Shown here: piece after piece, positions 27,169-35,640 of the stretch
Position numbering within the stretch: the stretch's first letter is position 1
How the letters are laid out: the number at the start of each line of letters is the position of its first letter
From: Casimicrobium huifangae
Lineage (GTDB): Bacteria; Pseudomonadota; Gammaproteobacteria; Burkholderiales; Casimicrobiaceae
Length of the DNA stretch: 64,000 nucleotides
Assembly (NCBI RefSeq): GCF_009746125.1
Contig: NZ_CP041352.1
Location: 2,588,436-2,652,435, forward strand
Reading direction: 5' to 3'
Position numbers and translations under genes: made by a program
The notes under the pieces: generated by a model
Seen by the model: the letters and a program-made list of their open reading frames with translations, nothing else
Databases searched by the model: none
What the model was told of the DNA's origin: nothing

Positions 27169-28245
27169 ATGCCTGCTTCGCTCAATCGCCAAATCGATGA
27201 CGTCCGCATCAAGGACATCTTCGAGCTCGCCCCGCCCTCACATCTGCTGCGTGAGTTCAAGGTCAACGAGACGGTCGAGCAACTGGTGTTTGACACCCGC
27301 CGCGAAATTCACAAGGTATTGCACGGCGCCGATGACCGCCTGGTGGTGATCGTTGGCCCCTGTTCGATTCACGACAAGAAGGCAGCGCTGGAATACGCCA
27401 AACGCCTCAAGGCGTTGCGCGACGAGCTGAAACACGACCTGATCGTCGTCATGCGCGTCTACTTCGAGAAGCCGCGTACGACGGTGGGCTGGAAAGGCCT
27501 GATCAACGATCCGCATCTCGATGGCAGCTTCAAGATCAACGAGGGCCTGCGCCTGTGCCGCGAGCTGCTGCTCGACATCAACGAGATGGGCGTGCCGGCG
27601 GCGACCGAGTTCCTCGACACGCTGACGCCACAGTATTACGCCGACCTCATCTCCTGGGGCGCGATCGGCGCCCGCACCACCGAGAGCCAGGTGCACCGCC
27701 AGCTCGCCAGCGGCATGAGCTGCCCGATGGGTTTCAAGAACGGCACCGATGGCAACATCAAGATCGCGGTTGACGCCATCAAGGCCGCCGCAGCGCCGCA
27801 CTTCTTCCTGTCGGTCACCAAAGGCGGCCACAGCGCCATCGTGTCGACCAACGGCAACGAGGACTGCCACGTGATCCTGCGCGGCGGCAAGGCGCCCAAC
27901 TACGACGCCGCGAGCGTCGAAGCTTCGGGCGCCGAGCTCGGCAAGGCGGGTCTGCCGCAACGCATCATGATCGACTTCTCGCACGCCAATTCCAGCAAGC
28001 AGCACGACAAGCAGATCGAGGTCTCGGCCGATGTCGGCCGCCAGATGGCCGCGGGCGACGAGCGCATCTTCGGCGTCATGATCGAATCGCACCTCAATCC
28101 AGGCCGCCAGGACCTGACACCGGGTAAAGAGCTGGCCTACGGCGTCTCCATCACCGACGCCTGCATCGACTGGGCGCAGACCGAAGGCGTGCTGCGCCAG
28201 CTCGCGGCCGACGTGCAGAAGCGCCGACTGGCGCAGCCGGAGTAG
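27169..28245 (+). CDS. aroG: 3-deoxy-7-phosphoheptulonate synthase (DAHP synthase, class I)
   Basis: First step of the shikimate pathway, joining phosphoenolpyruvate and erythrose-4-phosphate. 358 aa from MPASLNRQID; AAGGA lies 6 nt before this ATG, while an ATG two codons earlier abuts it. Diagnostic stretches are VGPCSIHD, MRVYFEKPRTTVGWKGLINDPHLDGSF, GARTTESQVHRQLASGMSCPMGFKNGTDG and the metal site region DFSHANSSKQ. Which aromatic amino acid inhibits it cannot be decided by eye; it resembles AroG/AroF equally. Confidence 0.96.
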   Translation: MPASLNRQIDDVRIKDIFELAPPSHLLREFKVNETVEQLVFDTRREIHKVLHGADDRLVVIVGPCSIHDKKAALEYAKRLKALRDELKHDLIVVMRVYFEKPRTTVGWKGLINDPHLDGSFKINEGLRLCRELLLDINEMGVPAATEFLDTLTPQYYADLISWGAIGARTTESQVHRQLASGMSCPMGFKNGTDGNIKIAVDAIKAAAAPHFFLSVTKGGHSAIVSTNGNEDCHVILRGGKAPNYDAASVEASGAELGKAGLPQRIMIDFSHANSSKQHDKQIEVSADVGRQMAAGDERIFGVMIESHLNPGRQDLTPGKELAYGVSITDACIDWAQTEGVLRQLAADVQKRRLAQPE

Positions 28246-28248
28246 CGC

Positions 28249-28938
28249 CTAGGTCTTGCGGCCGGACAGCGCCGCAAACAGGCCCAGACCGATAAAGGAG
28301 CATCCGGCAATGGTGCGACCGGTCTTGCCGGCACCGCGATGCCGGGCAAGCCACGGCGCAATGCTGCCGGCCGCAATGGCGTACACGGCGTCACTCGCCG
28401 AGGCGATCAGCACAAACAGCGCACTCAGCACCACTGCCTGCGTAGCTGCGGCACCGCCCGCGCCATGCTCGGTCATGAATTGCGGCAGGAAAGCCGAGAA
28501 GAAGATGATCGTCTTCGGATTGAACAGCGCCACGATGAAGCCATCGCGAAACAAGGGCCACAGCGGCACTGACTCGGCCTTCCCGGCGCGCAGCGCGGCG
28601 TCCACCGCTGCGCCTGCCTTGTCGTCACTGGTCGCCCGCAGCGTCTTCACCCCAAGATAGATCAAATACGCGGCGCCGACGTACTTGAACACCGAGTAGA
28701 TCAGCGCTGAGGCCGAGAACAGGGCCGCCAGGCCAACACCCGCCGCGATGCCGTTGACCAGCGAACCGGTGGAAGCGCCGGCGACCGACATCAGCCCGGC
28801 GCGCCGGCCCTGCGAGAGGCTGCGCGCGACGACATAAAGCACCACGGGGCCCGGGATCACGGCGAGCAGGAAGCTGGCGCCGATAAACACGCTGAGCGTG
28901 GACCACGGGGGCAAAAGACTGACGAGGCTGGTATCCAT
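28249..28938 (-). CDS. LysE/RhtB-family amino-acid exporter
   Basis: 229 aa from MDTSLVSLLPPW at 28938. The open frame runs 82 codons further upstream but that part is arginine-rich, non-hydrophobic and antisense to the next gene. About six transmembrane helices, with the family signature IPGPVVLYVVARSLSQGRRAGLMSVAGASTGSL and FNPKTIIFFSAFLPQF. It probably exports an amino acid or homoserine-lactone-like compound. Its 3' end is 3 bp from the end of aroG, convergent. Confidence 0.9.
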   Translation of the reverse strand: MDTSLVSLLPPWSTLSVFIGASFLLAVIPGPVVLYVVARSLSQGRRAGLMSVAGASTGSLVNGIAAGVGLAALFSASALIYSVFKYVGAAYLIYLGVKTLRATSDDKAGAAVDAALRAGKAESVPLWPLFRDGFIVALFNPKTIIFFSAFLPQFMTEHGAGGAAATQAVVLSALFVLIASASDAVYAIAAGSIAPWLARHRGAGKTGRTIAGCSFIGLGLFAALSGRKT

Positions 28939-29021
28939 GAGCCGCAGCATACATCGACGCGCTGGGCAGCCGTCTGGCCAGCGCGTCACCACCACTGCGG
29001 CGGCTGCCATAAACTCGCTGC

Positions 29022-29993
29022 ATGCCCCGCATCGAGTCAACTTACCAGCGCCCCTGGTGGCTACCCACCGGCCATCTGCAAAGCATCTACGCGCAGTACC
29101 TGCCCCGCGCCCGCGTTGCATATCGCCGGGAGCGGCTGGAGCTCGACGATGGCGACTTTGTTGACCTCGACTGGGCTGACGCAACTGACGCCGCGCAACC
29201 GCTTCTTGTCTTCTTTCACGGACTGGAGGGCTCCAGCGATTCGCAATACTGCCGCAACACCATGGCCGAGGCCAATTCGCGCGGCTGGACCGGCATGGTC
29301 GCGCACTTCCGCGGTTGCTCGGGCGAGCCCAATCGCCTGCCCCGCTCGTATCACTCCGGCGACAGCGAACACTGTGACATCGTCCTCCACGAGATGCGCA
29401 AGCGCTTTCCTGAGCGCACGATTTTTGCTGTTGGTGTTTCGCTCGGCGGCAATGCGCTGACCAAGTGGTGCGGTGAACAGGGTGAGATGGCCAAGGATGT
29501 CATCGCGGCGGCAGCATCGGTATCGAACCCGCTCGACCTTGGCATCTCGGCGGAGGCCATTCTGCACACCCACAACTGGGTGTTCAACACCTACTTCATG
29601 CGGGCGATGGGTGAGAGCTACGCCAAGCGCATGGAGCAGCATCCGCATCTGCGCGAAAAGGGGTTCCTCGCCAAACCAAAGAGCTTTTCGCAGTTCGATG
29701 AGCACTATACGGCGCCGACACACGGTTATTCGAGCGCATGGGACTACTACCACCGCGCTTCGTCCCGCGGTTTCATCCCAAACATCAGACTACCTTTCCT
29801 GCTGCTCAACGCAATGAACGATCCGTTCGTTCCTGCGTCACTGTTCCCCAACGAATGGGAAGTACCGGACAACGTGGTGCTGGAACAACCGACGGACGGT
29901 GGTCACGTCGGGTTCGTCACGGGGCCATTCCCGGGGCGTCTGGACTGGCTGCCGAAACGGCTCTGCGAATTCTTCATGTCGAATCTGCCGTAG
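29022..29993 (+). CDS. YheT-family alpha/beta hydrolase
   Basis: 323 aa cytoplasmic hydrolase. YHEGLEG-like FFHGLEGSSDS forms the oxyanion region (64-73). The nucleophile is S140 in GVSLGGNAL, the acid is in NAMNDPFVP and the histidine in DGGHVGF near residue 290. HFRGCSGEPNRLPRSYHSGD is characteristic of the YheT/ABHD1-3 group, which are thought to be esterases or lipases. No pathway link to neighbours. Confidence 0.9.
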   Translation: MPRIESTYQRPWWLPTGHLQSIYAQYLPRARVAYRRERLELDDGDFVDLDWADATDAAQPLLVFFHGLEGSSDSQYCRNTMAEANSRGWTGMVAHFRGCSGEPNRLPRSYHSGDSEHCDIVLHEMRKRFPERTIFAVGVSLGGNALTKWCGEQGEMAKDVIAAAASVSNPLDLGISAEAILHTHNWVFNTYFMRAMGESYAKRMEQHPHLREKGFLAKPKSFSQFDEHYTAPTHGYSSAWDYYHRASSRGFIPNIRLPFLLLNAMNDPFVPASLFPNEWEVPDNVVLEQPTDGGHVGFVTGPFPGRLDWLPKRLCEFFMSNLP

Positions 29994-30101
29994 AACGGAC
30001 AACTCGTTGCCCACGCGGTCTGCCAAGGCCACAAAGATGCACACAGAATCGGTCGTGCAGCGACGCGCGGGCAAGCAGTTGCCCACCCTACAATCTCTGG
30101 C

Positions 30102-31487
30102 ATGACCACCCGCCCCGCCCTCCCCCCCGAAATCTTCAAGGCCTACGACATCCGCGGCATCGTTGGCAAAACGCTGACGCCTGACATCGCCTATGCCGTT
30201 GGCCAGTCGCTCGGCACGCTCTCGCTCGAGCGCGGCGCGAGTGCAATTGCAGTCGGACGCGATGGCCGCCTGTCTGGGCCCGCGCTCTCGCAGGCGCTAC
30301 GTGACGGCATCACCTCCACCGGCTGTGACGCCATTGATCTGGGGCTCGTGCCGACGCCGGTGTCGTACTTCGCGGGCCATCATCTCGGCACCGGCTCCTG
30401 CGTCAGCGTGACGGGCAGCCACAACCCGCCCGACTACAACGGCATCAAGATGGTCGTTGCCGGCGAGGCGATCTGGGGCGACACCATCCAGTCGATCAAG
30501 ACGCGCGCCGAGTCGGGCGACGTCAAGTCCGGCAGCGGCAAGCAAAGCGCTGCCGATATCAAGCAGGCCTATATCGACCGCATCGTCGGCGATGCCAAGC
30601 TCGCGCGCCCGATGAAGATCGCGGTGGACTGCGGCAATGGCGCAGCAGGTGAACTCGCTCCGAAAATCTTCCGCGCGATGGGCTGCGAAGTCGTCGAGAT
30701 GTTCTGCGACATCGACGGCAACTTCCCGAACCATCACCCCGATCCGTCGAAGCCGGAGAACCTTGAAGACCTCATCAAGGTGGTGCGCGAGACCGACGTC
30801 GAGCTCGGTCTGGCCTTTGATGGCGACGGTGACCGCCTCGGCATCGTGACCAAGAACGGCGACATCATTTTCCCCGACCGTCAGATGATGCTGTTCGCCG
30901 GCGACGTGCTCTCGCGCAATCCGGGTGCCACCATCATTTACGACGTCAAATGCACACGACTGCTCGACAAGTACATCCGCGACCATGGCGGCGAGCCGAT
31001 GATGTGGAAGACCGGGCATTCGCTGGTCAAGGCGAAACTCAAGGAGACTGGCGCCCCGCTGGCTGGCGAGATGAGCGGCCACATCTTCTTCAAGGAGCGT
31101 TGGTACGGCTTCGACGACGCCATCTACTGCGGCGCCCGGCTGCTCGAAATCGTCTCAAAGTCAGCCAACCCGAGCAGGGTGCTCGAAGACTTGCCGAACG
31201 CGCCCTCGACGCCCGAACTGAACCTGAAGTGTGCCGAAGGTGAGCACTTCACACTGATGGAACAGCTCAAGGCGAAAGCAGAGTTCACCACCGCCACCCG
31301 CATCGCCACCATTGACGGCCTGCGCGTCGAGTACGCCGACGGCTTCGGGCTGGCACGGCCGTCCAACACCACGCCAGTCATCGTGCTCCGTTTTGAGGCA
31401 GACACGCCGGCAGCGCTCGCTCGCATCCAGGATGACTTCCGCGCCCAGTTTGCGCGGGTCAACCCCGAAATCGTGTTGCCGTTTTAG
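30102..31487 (+). CDS. Phosphomannomutase/phosphoglucomutase
   Basis: Alpha-D-phosphohexomutase of the AlgC type, interconverting hexose 6- and 1-phosphates for LPS and exopolysaccharide sugar nucleotides. 461 aa. Substrate-entry YDIRGI (15-20), phospho-serine S106 in TGSHNP, magnesium loop DGDGDR (240-245), sugar-binding GEMSGHIF and the C-terminal phosphate-binding RPSNTTPVIVLRFE. All four domains are present. It could supply dTDP-rhamnose precursors used by EarP, but that link is general rather than local. Confidence 0.94.
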   Translation: MTTRPALPPEIFKAYDIRGIVGKTLTPDIAYAVGQSLGTLSLERGASAIAVGRDGRLSGPALSQALRDGITSTGCDAIDLGLVPTPVSYFAGHHLGTGSCVSVTGSHNPPDYNGIKMVVAGEAIWGDTIQSIKTRAESGDVKSGSGKQSAADIKQAYIDRIVGDAKLARPMKIAVDCGNGAAGELAPKIFRAMGCEVVEMFCDIDGNFPNHHPDPSKPENLEDLIKVVRETDVELGLAFDGDGDRLGIVTKNGDIIFPDRQMMLFAGDVLSRNPGATIIYDVKCTRLLDKYIRDHGGEPMMWKTGHSLVKAKLKETGAPLAGEMSGHIFFKERWYGFDDAIYCGARLLEIVSKSANPSRVLEDLPNAPSTPELNLKCAEGEHFTLMEQLKAKAEFTTATRIATIDGLRVEYADGFGLARPSNTTPVIVLRFEADTPAALARIQDDFRAQFARVNPEIVLPF

Positions 31488-31526
31488 CCGTACACTTTCG
31501 GCCAGTTTTTCGGAGGAACTTACGTT

Positions 31527-32495
31527 ATGCGTCTCATCAAAACCGCCGCTGCGGTCGCCGCAGCTCTCGCAGCCAGCGTCACCTTTGCACAGGCCTATCC
31601 CAGCAAGCCAATCCGCCTGGTGATTCCGTTCGCCCCTGGCGGCAGCACCGATATCGTCGGCCGCATCATGGCCGCCAAGTTGTCCCCGCTGCTCGGGCAA
31701 CCGGTGATCGTCGAGAACAAGGCGGGCGCCGGTGGCTCGATCGGTGCCGCGGAAATCGCCAAGTCGCCGGCCGACGGTTACACCATCGGCATGGGTTCGG
31801 TGTCGACGATGGGCACCAACATCGTTGCCTACAAGAACAACAAGCTTGACCCGATGACCCAGTTCACCCACATCACCAACCTCGCGTCGGTGCCGGGCAT
31901 CATCATCGTCAATAAGAACTTCCCGCATCAGGACTACAAGTCATTCGTCGCGGCCCTGAAAGCCAATCCAGGCAAGTTCAGCTACGCGAGCTCAGGCGCG
32001 GGCGGCGTAGGCCACCTCGCGATGGAGCTGTTCCTGGTCGAGACCGGCACCGATGCCCAGCACATCGCCTACAAGGGCGCTGGCCCGGCCGTGACCGACG
32101 TGCTCGCCGGCAACGTGCCAATCATGTGGGACAACCTGTCCTCCTCGCTGGCGCAAATCAAGGCGGGCAACTTCATCCCGATCGGACTGGCGTTCCCGAA
32201 GCGCATCCCGCAGCTGCCCAATGTGCCGACCTTCGCCGAGCTGGGTTTGAAGAGCTACGAGGCCGACACCTGGTTCGGTCTGGTCGGCCCGGCCAACATG
32301 CCGAAAGACATCGTCAAGAAAATCTACGAGGCCTCGATACAGGCCTTGAAAGATCCGGACACCGTCAAGAAGCTTGAAGAAAACGGCGCCTTTGTCATCG
32401 GCAACACGCCGGAGCAGTTCAGCGACCAGGTCAAGCGCGAGGTCGCCAAGTGGAAGCGCGTGGTCGACGCCAAGAAGATTTCGCTGGAACTCTGA
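31527..32495 (+). CDS. Bug/TctC-family tripartite-tricarboxylate-type solute-binding protein
   Basis: Periplasmic binding protein, 322 aa, with a signal peptide ending near TFAQAYPSKPIRLV and a CGGAGG ribosome site upstream. Hallmarks are PFAPGGSTDIVGRIMA, VENKAGAGGSIGAAEIAKSPADGYT and YKGAGPAVTDVLAGNV. Bug proteins bind carboxylates or small amides and are greatly expanded in Burkholderiales, mostly without adjacent TctA/TctB membrane genes, as here. Ligand unknown. A terminator follows at 32521. Confidence 0.93.
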   Translation: MRLIKTAAAVAAALAASVTFAQAYPSKPIRLVIPFAPGGSTDIVGRIMAAKLSPLLGQPVIVENKAGAGGSIGAAEIAKSPADGYTIGMGSVSTMGTNIVAYKNNKLDPMTQFTHITNLASVPGIIIVNKNFPHQDYKSFVAALKANPGKFSYASSGAGGVGHLAMELFLVETGTDAQHIAYKGAGPAVTDVLAGNVPIMWDNLSSSLAQIKAGNFIPIGLAFPKRIPQLPNVPTFAELGLKSYEADTWFGLVGPANMPKDIVKKIYEASIQALKDPDTVKKLEENGAFVIGNTPEQFSDQVKREVAKWKRVVDAKKISLEL

Positions 32496-32520
32496 TCCTC
32501 TGGATCGCTTTGTGCATGCA

Positions 32521-32550
32521 GAAAGGCCCGGTTTCGGGCCTTTCTCTTTT
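32521..32550 (+). terminator. Intrinsic terminator
   Basis: GAAAGGCCCG-GTTT-CGGGCCTTTC followed by TCTTTT: a perfect 10-bp stem just after the Bug-type gene. Confidence 0.92.
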
Positions 32551-32568
32551 ACTGGTTGAAAGTCGCTT

Positions 32569-33633
32569 ATGCCCGTCGCCGCCCTGCGTTGCCTGCCCGT
32601 TCGAACCATCTGCCGCCTGCTTGTCTCGCTAACGGTCGCATGCTCAGCGACCACAGCGTTCGGACAGCAGACGCCACCGCGCCCGCTGAAAGCGGTCATC
32701 ATCAGCATGTTCCCACCGGAGGCAAAGCCGTGGATTGCACCGCTGAAGCTGGAGCAGGAGATCCCGGTGCCGGGGCTGTTGCCCGAGTCAAATGCGATTC
32801 GCTGCAATGCCGATGATGTCTGCCTGATGATTGCCGGCATGGGTCACGCCAACGTCGCGGCTTCAGTGATGGCGCTGACGCTGGACCCGCGCTTCGATCT
32901 GCGGCAAACGTACTTTCTGGTCGCCGGCATCGCCGGTATTGACCCAGCGCAGGGCACCACTGGCACAGCGACCTGGGCGCGCTATCTGGTGGACGTTGGC
33001 ATTGCGCATGAGATCGACGCCCGCGAGATGCCGAAGGGCTGGCAGCGCGGTTACCTCGGCATCATGACCAAAGGCCCCGGCGAGAAGCCGAAGTTCGAAT
33101 ATCACACCGAGGTCGCGCAGCTTGATGAGGCGCTGCTGCAAAAGGCGCTGGCCCTGTCGCAAGGTGTCACGCTGGCCGACAGCGACAAGGCGAAGCGTTA
33201 CCGCGCCCACTATCGCAAGGCGCCCGCGAATAAGCCGCCAACGGTGAAGCAGTGCGACACACTGGGCGGCGACACCTGGTGGCACGGCCATCGCCTCGGC
33301 CAGCACGCCCGCGACTGGACCAAACTGCTGACCGATGGTCGCGGCACCTACTGCACCACGCAGCAGGAGGACAACGCAACGTACAACGCGCTGGCTCGCG
33401 CTGCGGCGGCGGGCAAGGTGGATATCAAACGTCTGGCGGTGCTGCGCACGGCGTCGAACTTCGACCGCCCCTACCCCGGACAGTCAGCGTATGCGTCACT
33501 GATGGCTTCAACCAACGGCGGCTCCGGCGGCTTTGGTCCGGCCACCGAGAATCTGTTCCGCGTCGGCAGCCTGCTGATCAATGACATCGTCAGCCATTGG
33601 TCGGCATGGCAGAACGGCGTGCCGCAACCATGA
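32569..33633 (+). CDS. Purine nucleoside permease-family (NUP) periplasmic protein
   Basis: 354 aa with a signal peptide (RTICRLLVSLTVACSATTAFGQQ). It matches the NUP family described first in Candida and common in proteobacteria: KAVIISMFPPEAKPWI, VCLMIAGMGHANVAASVMAL, FLVAGIAGIDPAQGTTGTATWARYLVDVGIAHEID and LRTASNFDRPYPGQSA. The fold is related to nucleoside phosphorylases. In bacteria the product is exported to the periplasm, and a true permease role is doubtful. Starts 19 bp after the terminator of the preceding gene. Confidence 0.88.
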   Translation: MPVAALRCLPVRTICRLLVSLTVACSATTAFGQQTPPRPLKAVIISMFPPEAKPWIAPLKLEQEIPVPGLLPESNAIRCNADDVCLMIAGMGHANVAASVMALTLDPRFDLRQTYFLVAGIAGIDPAQGTTGTATWARYLVDVGIAHEIDAREMPKGWQRGYLGIMTKGPGEKPKFEYHTEVAQLDEALLQKALALSQGVTLADSDKAKRYRAHYRKAPANKPPTVKQCDTLGGDTWWHGHRLGQHARDWTKLLTDGRGTYCTTQQEDNATYNALARAAAAGKVDIKRLAVLRTASNFDRPYPGQSAYASLMASTNGGSGGFGPATENLFRVGSLLINDIVSHWSAWQNGVPQP

Positions 33634-33705
33634 CGATCAGCCGGTAGCCCCGGCTGAGCCGGCCGCCTGCCAGGCAGCGACGAAGCCAGACCGGTGATTG
33701 GCATA

Positions 33706-33822
33706 CATCTTTTCGGTGAAACGACCATTTCGTTGGGCCTACCGCCGCAAATAGGCGGAAGTCGACAAGCATCAATAACCCGCTGATAGCCCAATGCAAA
33801 TGAGGCTCTCGGTAAAAAGCTG
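33706..33822. repeat. Dispersed palindromic repeat, copy 4
   Basis: 117 bp between two convergent genes. Left arm CATCTTTTCGGTGAAAC...TTGGGCC, centre GAAGTCGACAAG, right arm (minus strand) CAGCTTTTTACCGAG...CATTTGCATTGGGCTA. Both arms are well preserved. Confidence 0.65.
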
Positions 33823-33846
33823 AATGGCTCCAGAGGGAGTGACGGC

Positions 33847-34674
33847 TCAGGCCTGGCGCGATGCCATTTGCAGGTGCCGCACCAGAATCTCGTTGACCCG
33901 ATCAGCCGCCTGAAACATCGCCCCGTGCCCGGCGCCGGCCAGCTCGTGGTAGTCGGCCTGCGGCAGCCAGTCGCGCACGCGCACGATGTGTGATCGCCGG
34001 ATATCGGTGTCGTGGTCGCCCCAGACCAGCAAGGTGTTGCGCATTACCTTTCCGGCCTGACGATAGGTCTCGGAGTAATCATCCAGCGCGTCGCTACGCA
34101 GAAATGACGCAAAAGCGCGATCAAATCCAGGCTGCAACAACTGCTCCTGAAACAGTCGTCCGTAGCGGTCGGCGTCCGGCGCCCCCGCCCACAGACGCGC
34201 GGCCCGCTCGGCCGCTTTCTTCAGCACCACATACTGCACGAAGAGCTGGCCCGCCACCGGCAGCCGCGCGGTGCGCAGCATCGGGTGCCCCTCCTCAAAG
34301 CGCAACACCGGCGCGATCAGCGCCAGCGACGCCACCTGCTTTGGGAACGCCACGCAATAGCCGGCTGCCACGGCGCCGCCGAAAGAGAACCCCGCCAGAT
34401 GCAGTGGCAGCGGCACCGCAAGGGCTTCTAGCAGTTCCTGCAACTGCCGCCGGAACAGCGCGCGGTCATATTGCACCGCCGGTGCCGCTGAATGGCCCTT
34501 GCCGTACATGTCGTAGCGCAGGGTGCGGAAGCCGGCGCCGTGCAGCGCCGCCATCTGGCAGTCCCACGTCCACATCGGGATGGTGCCGCCGTGAACCAGC
34601 AACACCAGCGGGCCAGCCTCCGGCCCGGCAAGCTCATAAGCCGTCATCCCATCGGAAAGCTGGACAGTTGCCAT
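33847..34674 (-). CDS. Alpha/beta hydrolase
   Basis: 275 aa, no signal peptide. The oxyanion region is LLVHGGTIPMWTWD (25-38), the nucleophile elbow AGFSFGGA (S97), the acid is in VWGDHDTDI and the histidine in GAGHGAMF near 255. The pattern fits C-C hydrolase or ester hydrolase relatives (MhpC/BphD-like). Specificity is not assignable. Confidence 0.85.
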   Translation of the reverse strand: MATVQLSDGMTAYELAGPEAGPLVLLVHGGTIPMWTWDCQMAALHGAGFRTLRYDMYGKGHSAAPAVQYDRALFRRQLQELLEALAVPLPLHLAGFSFGGAVAAGYCVAFPKQVASLALIAPVLRFEEGHPMLRTARLPVAGQLFVQYVVLKKAAERAARLWAGAPDADRYGRLFQEQLLQPGFDRAFASFLRSDALDDYSETYRQAGKVMRNTLLVWGDHDTDIRRSHIVRVRDWLPQADYHELAGAGHGAMFQAADRVNEILVRHLQMASRQA

Positions 34675-34793
34675 ACTCGTCCCCGCAGCGGATGCCTGTC
34701 GTGGCAGTGTATGCCGATCTCTGCCCGGATTGGGGTTTTTCTTAGGCAGTCACGGTGGCGAGCTGGCTGCTGCCACCGCGCTAGACTGCCGTG

Positions 34794-35432
34794 ATGCTGA
34801 GCCTCGACCAAACCCTCCTCTATCTGCCGGCGGTCGCCATCATCATCGCGATTCCCGGGCCCGACATGCTGCTTTCGCTCTCGCGCGGGCTCACTCAGGG
34901 GCGGACCGCCGGCTGCGCGCACGCCTGTGGCGCGGGCGTTGGCATCATGGGCCATTCGCTGCTGGCCGCGTTCGGCGTCAGTGCGTTGCTAACCGCCAGC
35001 CAGACGGCGTTCTGGGTGATGAAGCTGGTCGGTGGTGCCTACCTGATCTATCTCGGCATCCAGCAGTGGCGCAGCGCCGCCGTCGGCACCGCGCTGGTGA
35101 CCGCGAAGCCGGCACCACTCCGGGTGATCTTCATGCGTGGCGTGCTGAGCAATCTGCTCAACCCGAAGGTTGCCCTGTTCGTGCTGGCTTTCGTGCCGCA
35201 GTTCGTGCGGGCAGGTGAGGGCGCTTCGAGCCCGCTCATACAAATGCTGCTGCTCGGCGCGATCTTCTCCGTGCTGACCATCATTGCCTACAGTGCACTC
35301 GGCGCCGCGGCTGGCAGCGTGAACCGCTGGCTGGCCACCCACCCAGCCTGGCTGCGCGGCGTCAACCGTGGCAGCGCCGGACTGTTCGTGGCCTCAGGCG
35401 CCGCCGTCCTGCTGCTCGACCGGCGGCAATAG
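34794..35432 (+). CDS. LysE/RhtB-family exporter
   Basis: 212 aa from the ATG at 34794 (a GTG one codon earlier is also possible). Six hydrophobic segments, with IPGPDMLLSLSRGLTQGRTAG in the first loop and NLLNPKVALFVLAFVPQFV in the middle, both signatures of the family. It is a second, distinct member in this window; it and the 28249 gene share the family motifs only. Confidence 0.9.
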   Translation: MLSLDQTLLYLPAVAIIIAIPGPDMLLSLSRGLTQGRTAGCAHACGAGVGIMGHSLLAAFGVSALLTASQTAFWVMKLVGGAYLIYLGIQQWRSAAVGTALVTAKPAPLRVIFMRGVLSNLLNPKVALFVLAFVPQFVRAGEGASSPLIQMLLLGAIFSVLTIIAYSALGAAAGSVNRWLATHPAWLRGVNRGSAGLFVASGAAVLLLDRRQ

Positions 35433-35494
35433 CTTTTTGGCGAAAGCCCCAATCGGATTGGGCTCAGTGCCACATTTCGTCAAAAGTCGAGCCC
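35431..35494. repeat. Dispersed palindromic repeat, copy 5 (half-unit)
   Basis: Only one arm is clear: AGCTTTTTGGCGAAAGCCCCAA, GATTGGGCT and CAAAAGTCGAGCCC. The second arm is missing; 35 bp further right a different inverted-repeat element begins, which may have replaced it. Confidence 0.5.
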
Positions 35495-35529
35495 GGAACG
35501 CGCCGCAGCTCGCGGGCACAGCGATTTGG

Positions 35530-35635
35530 GGAAACGCTGAATAAGTCCGGGTGATGCAGCGCGCGGCGGATTGGGATGAGCGGTGAGCCCAAGTCCGACG
35601 ATGCAATGCGCACGTGGGATTTGTTCAGCGTTTCC
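35530..35635. mobile_element. MITE-like element, 106 bp, with 19-bp terminal inverted repeats
   Basis: Left end GGAAACGCTGAATAAGTCC (35530-35548) and right end the inverse complement GGAAACGCTGAACAAATCC (35617-35635), two mismatches in 19. There is no coding capacity between them. This fits a non-autonomous derivative of an insertion sequence; the ends remind me of IS5-like elements, but I cannot verify the family. No clear target duplication is visible. The right end lies 5 bp from the stop codon of the S8 protease gene. Confidence 0.55.
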
Positions 35636-35640
35636 TCAGG

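Noticed and set aside
28939-29184. 82-codon extension of the first LysE-type exporter
   Set aside because: The segment is basic, non-hydrophobic and antisense to the start of the YheT-like gene; the exporter family begins at the ATG at 28938.
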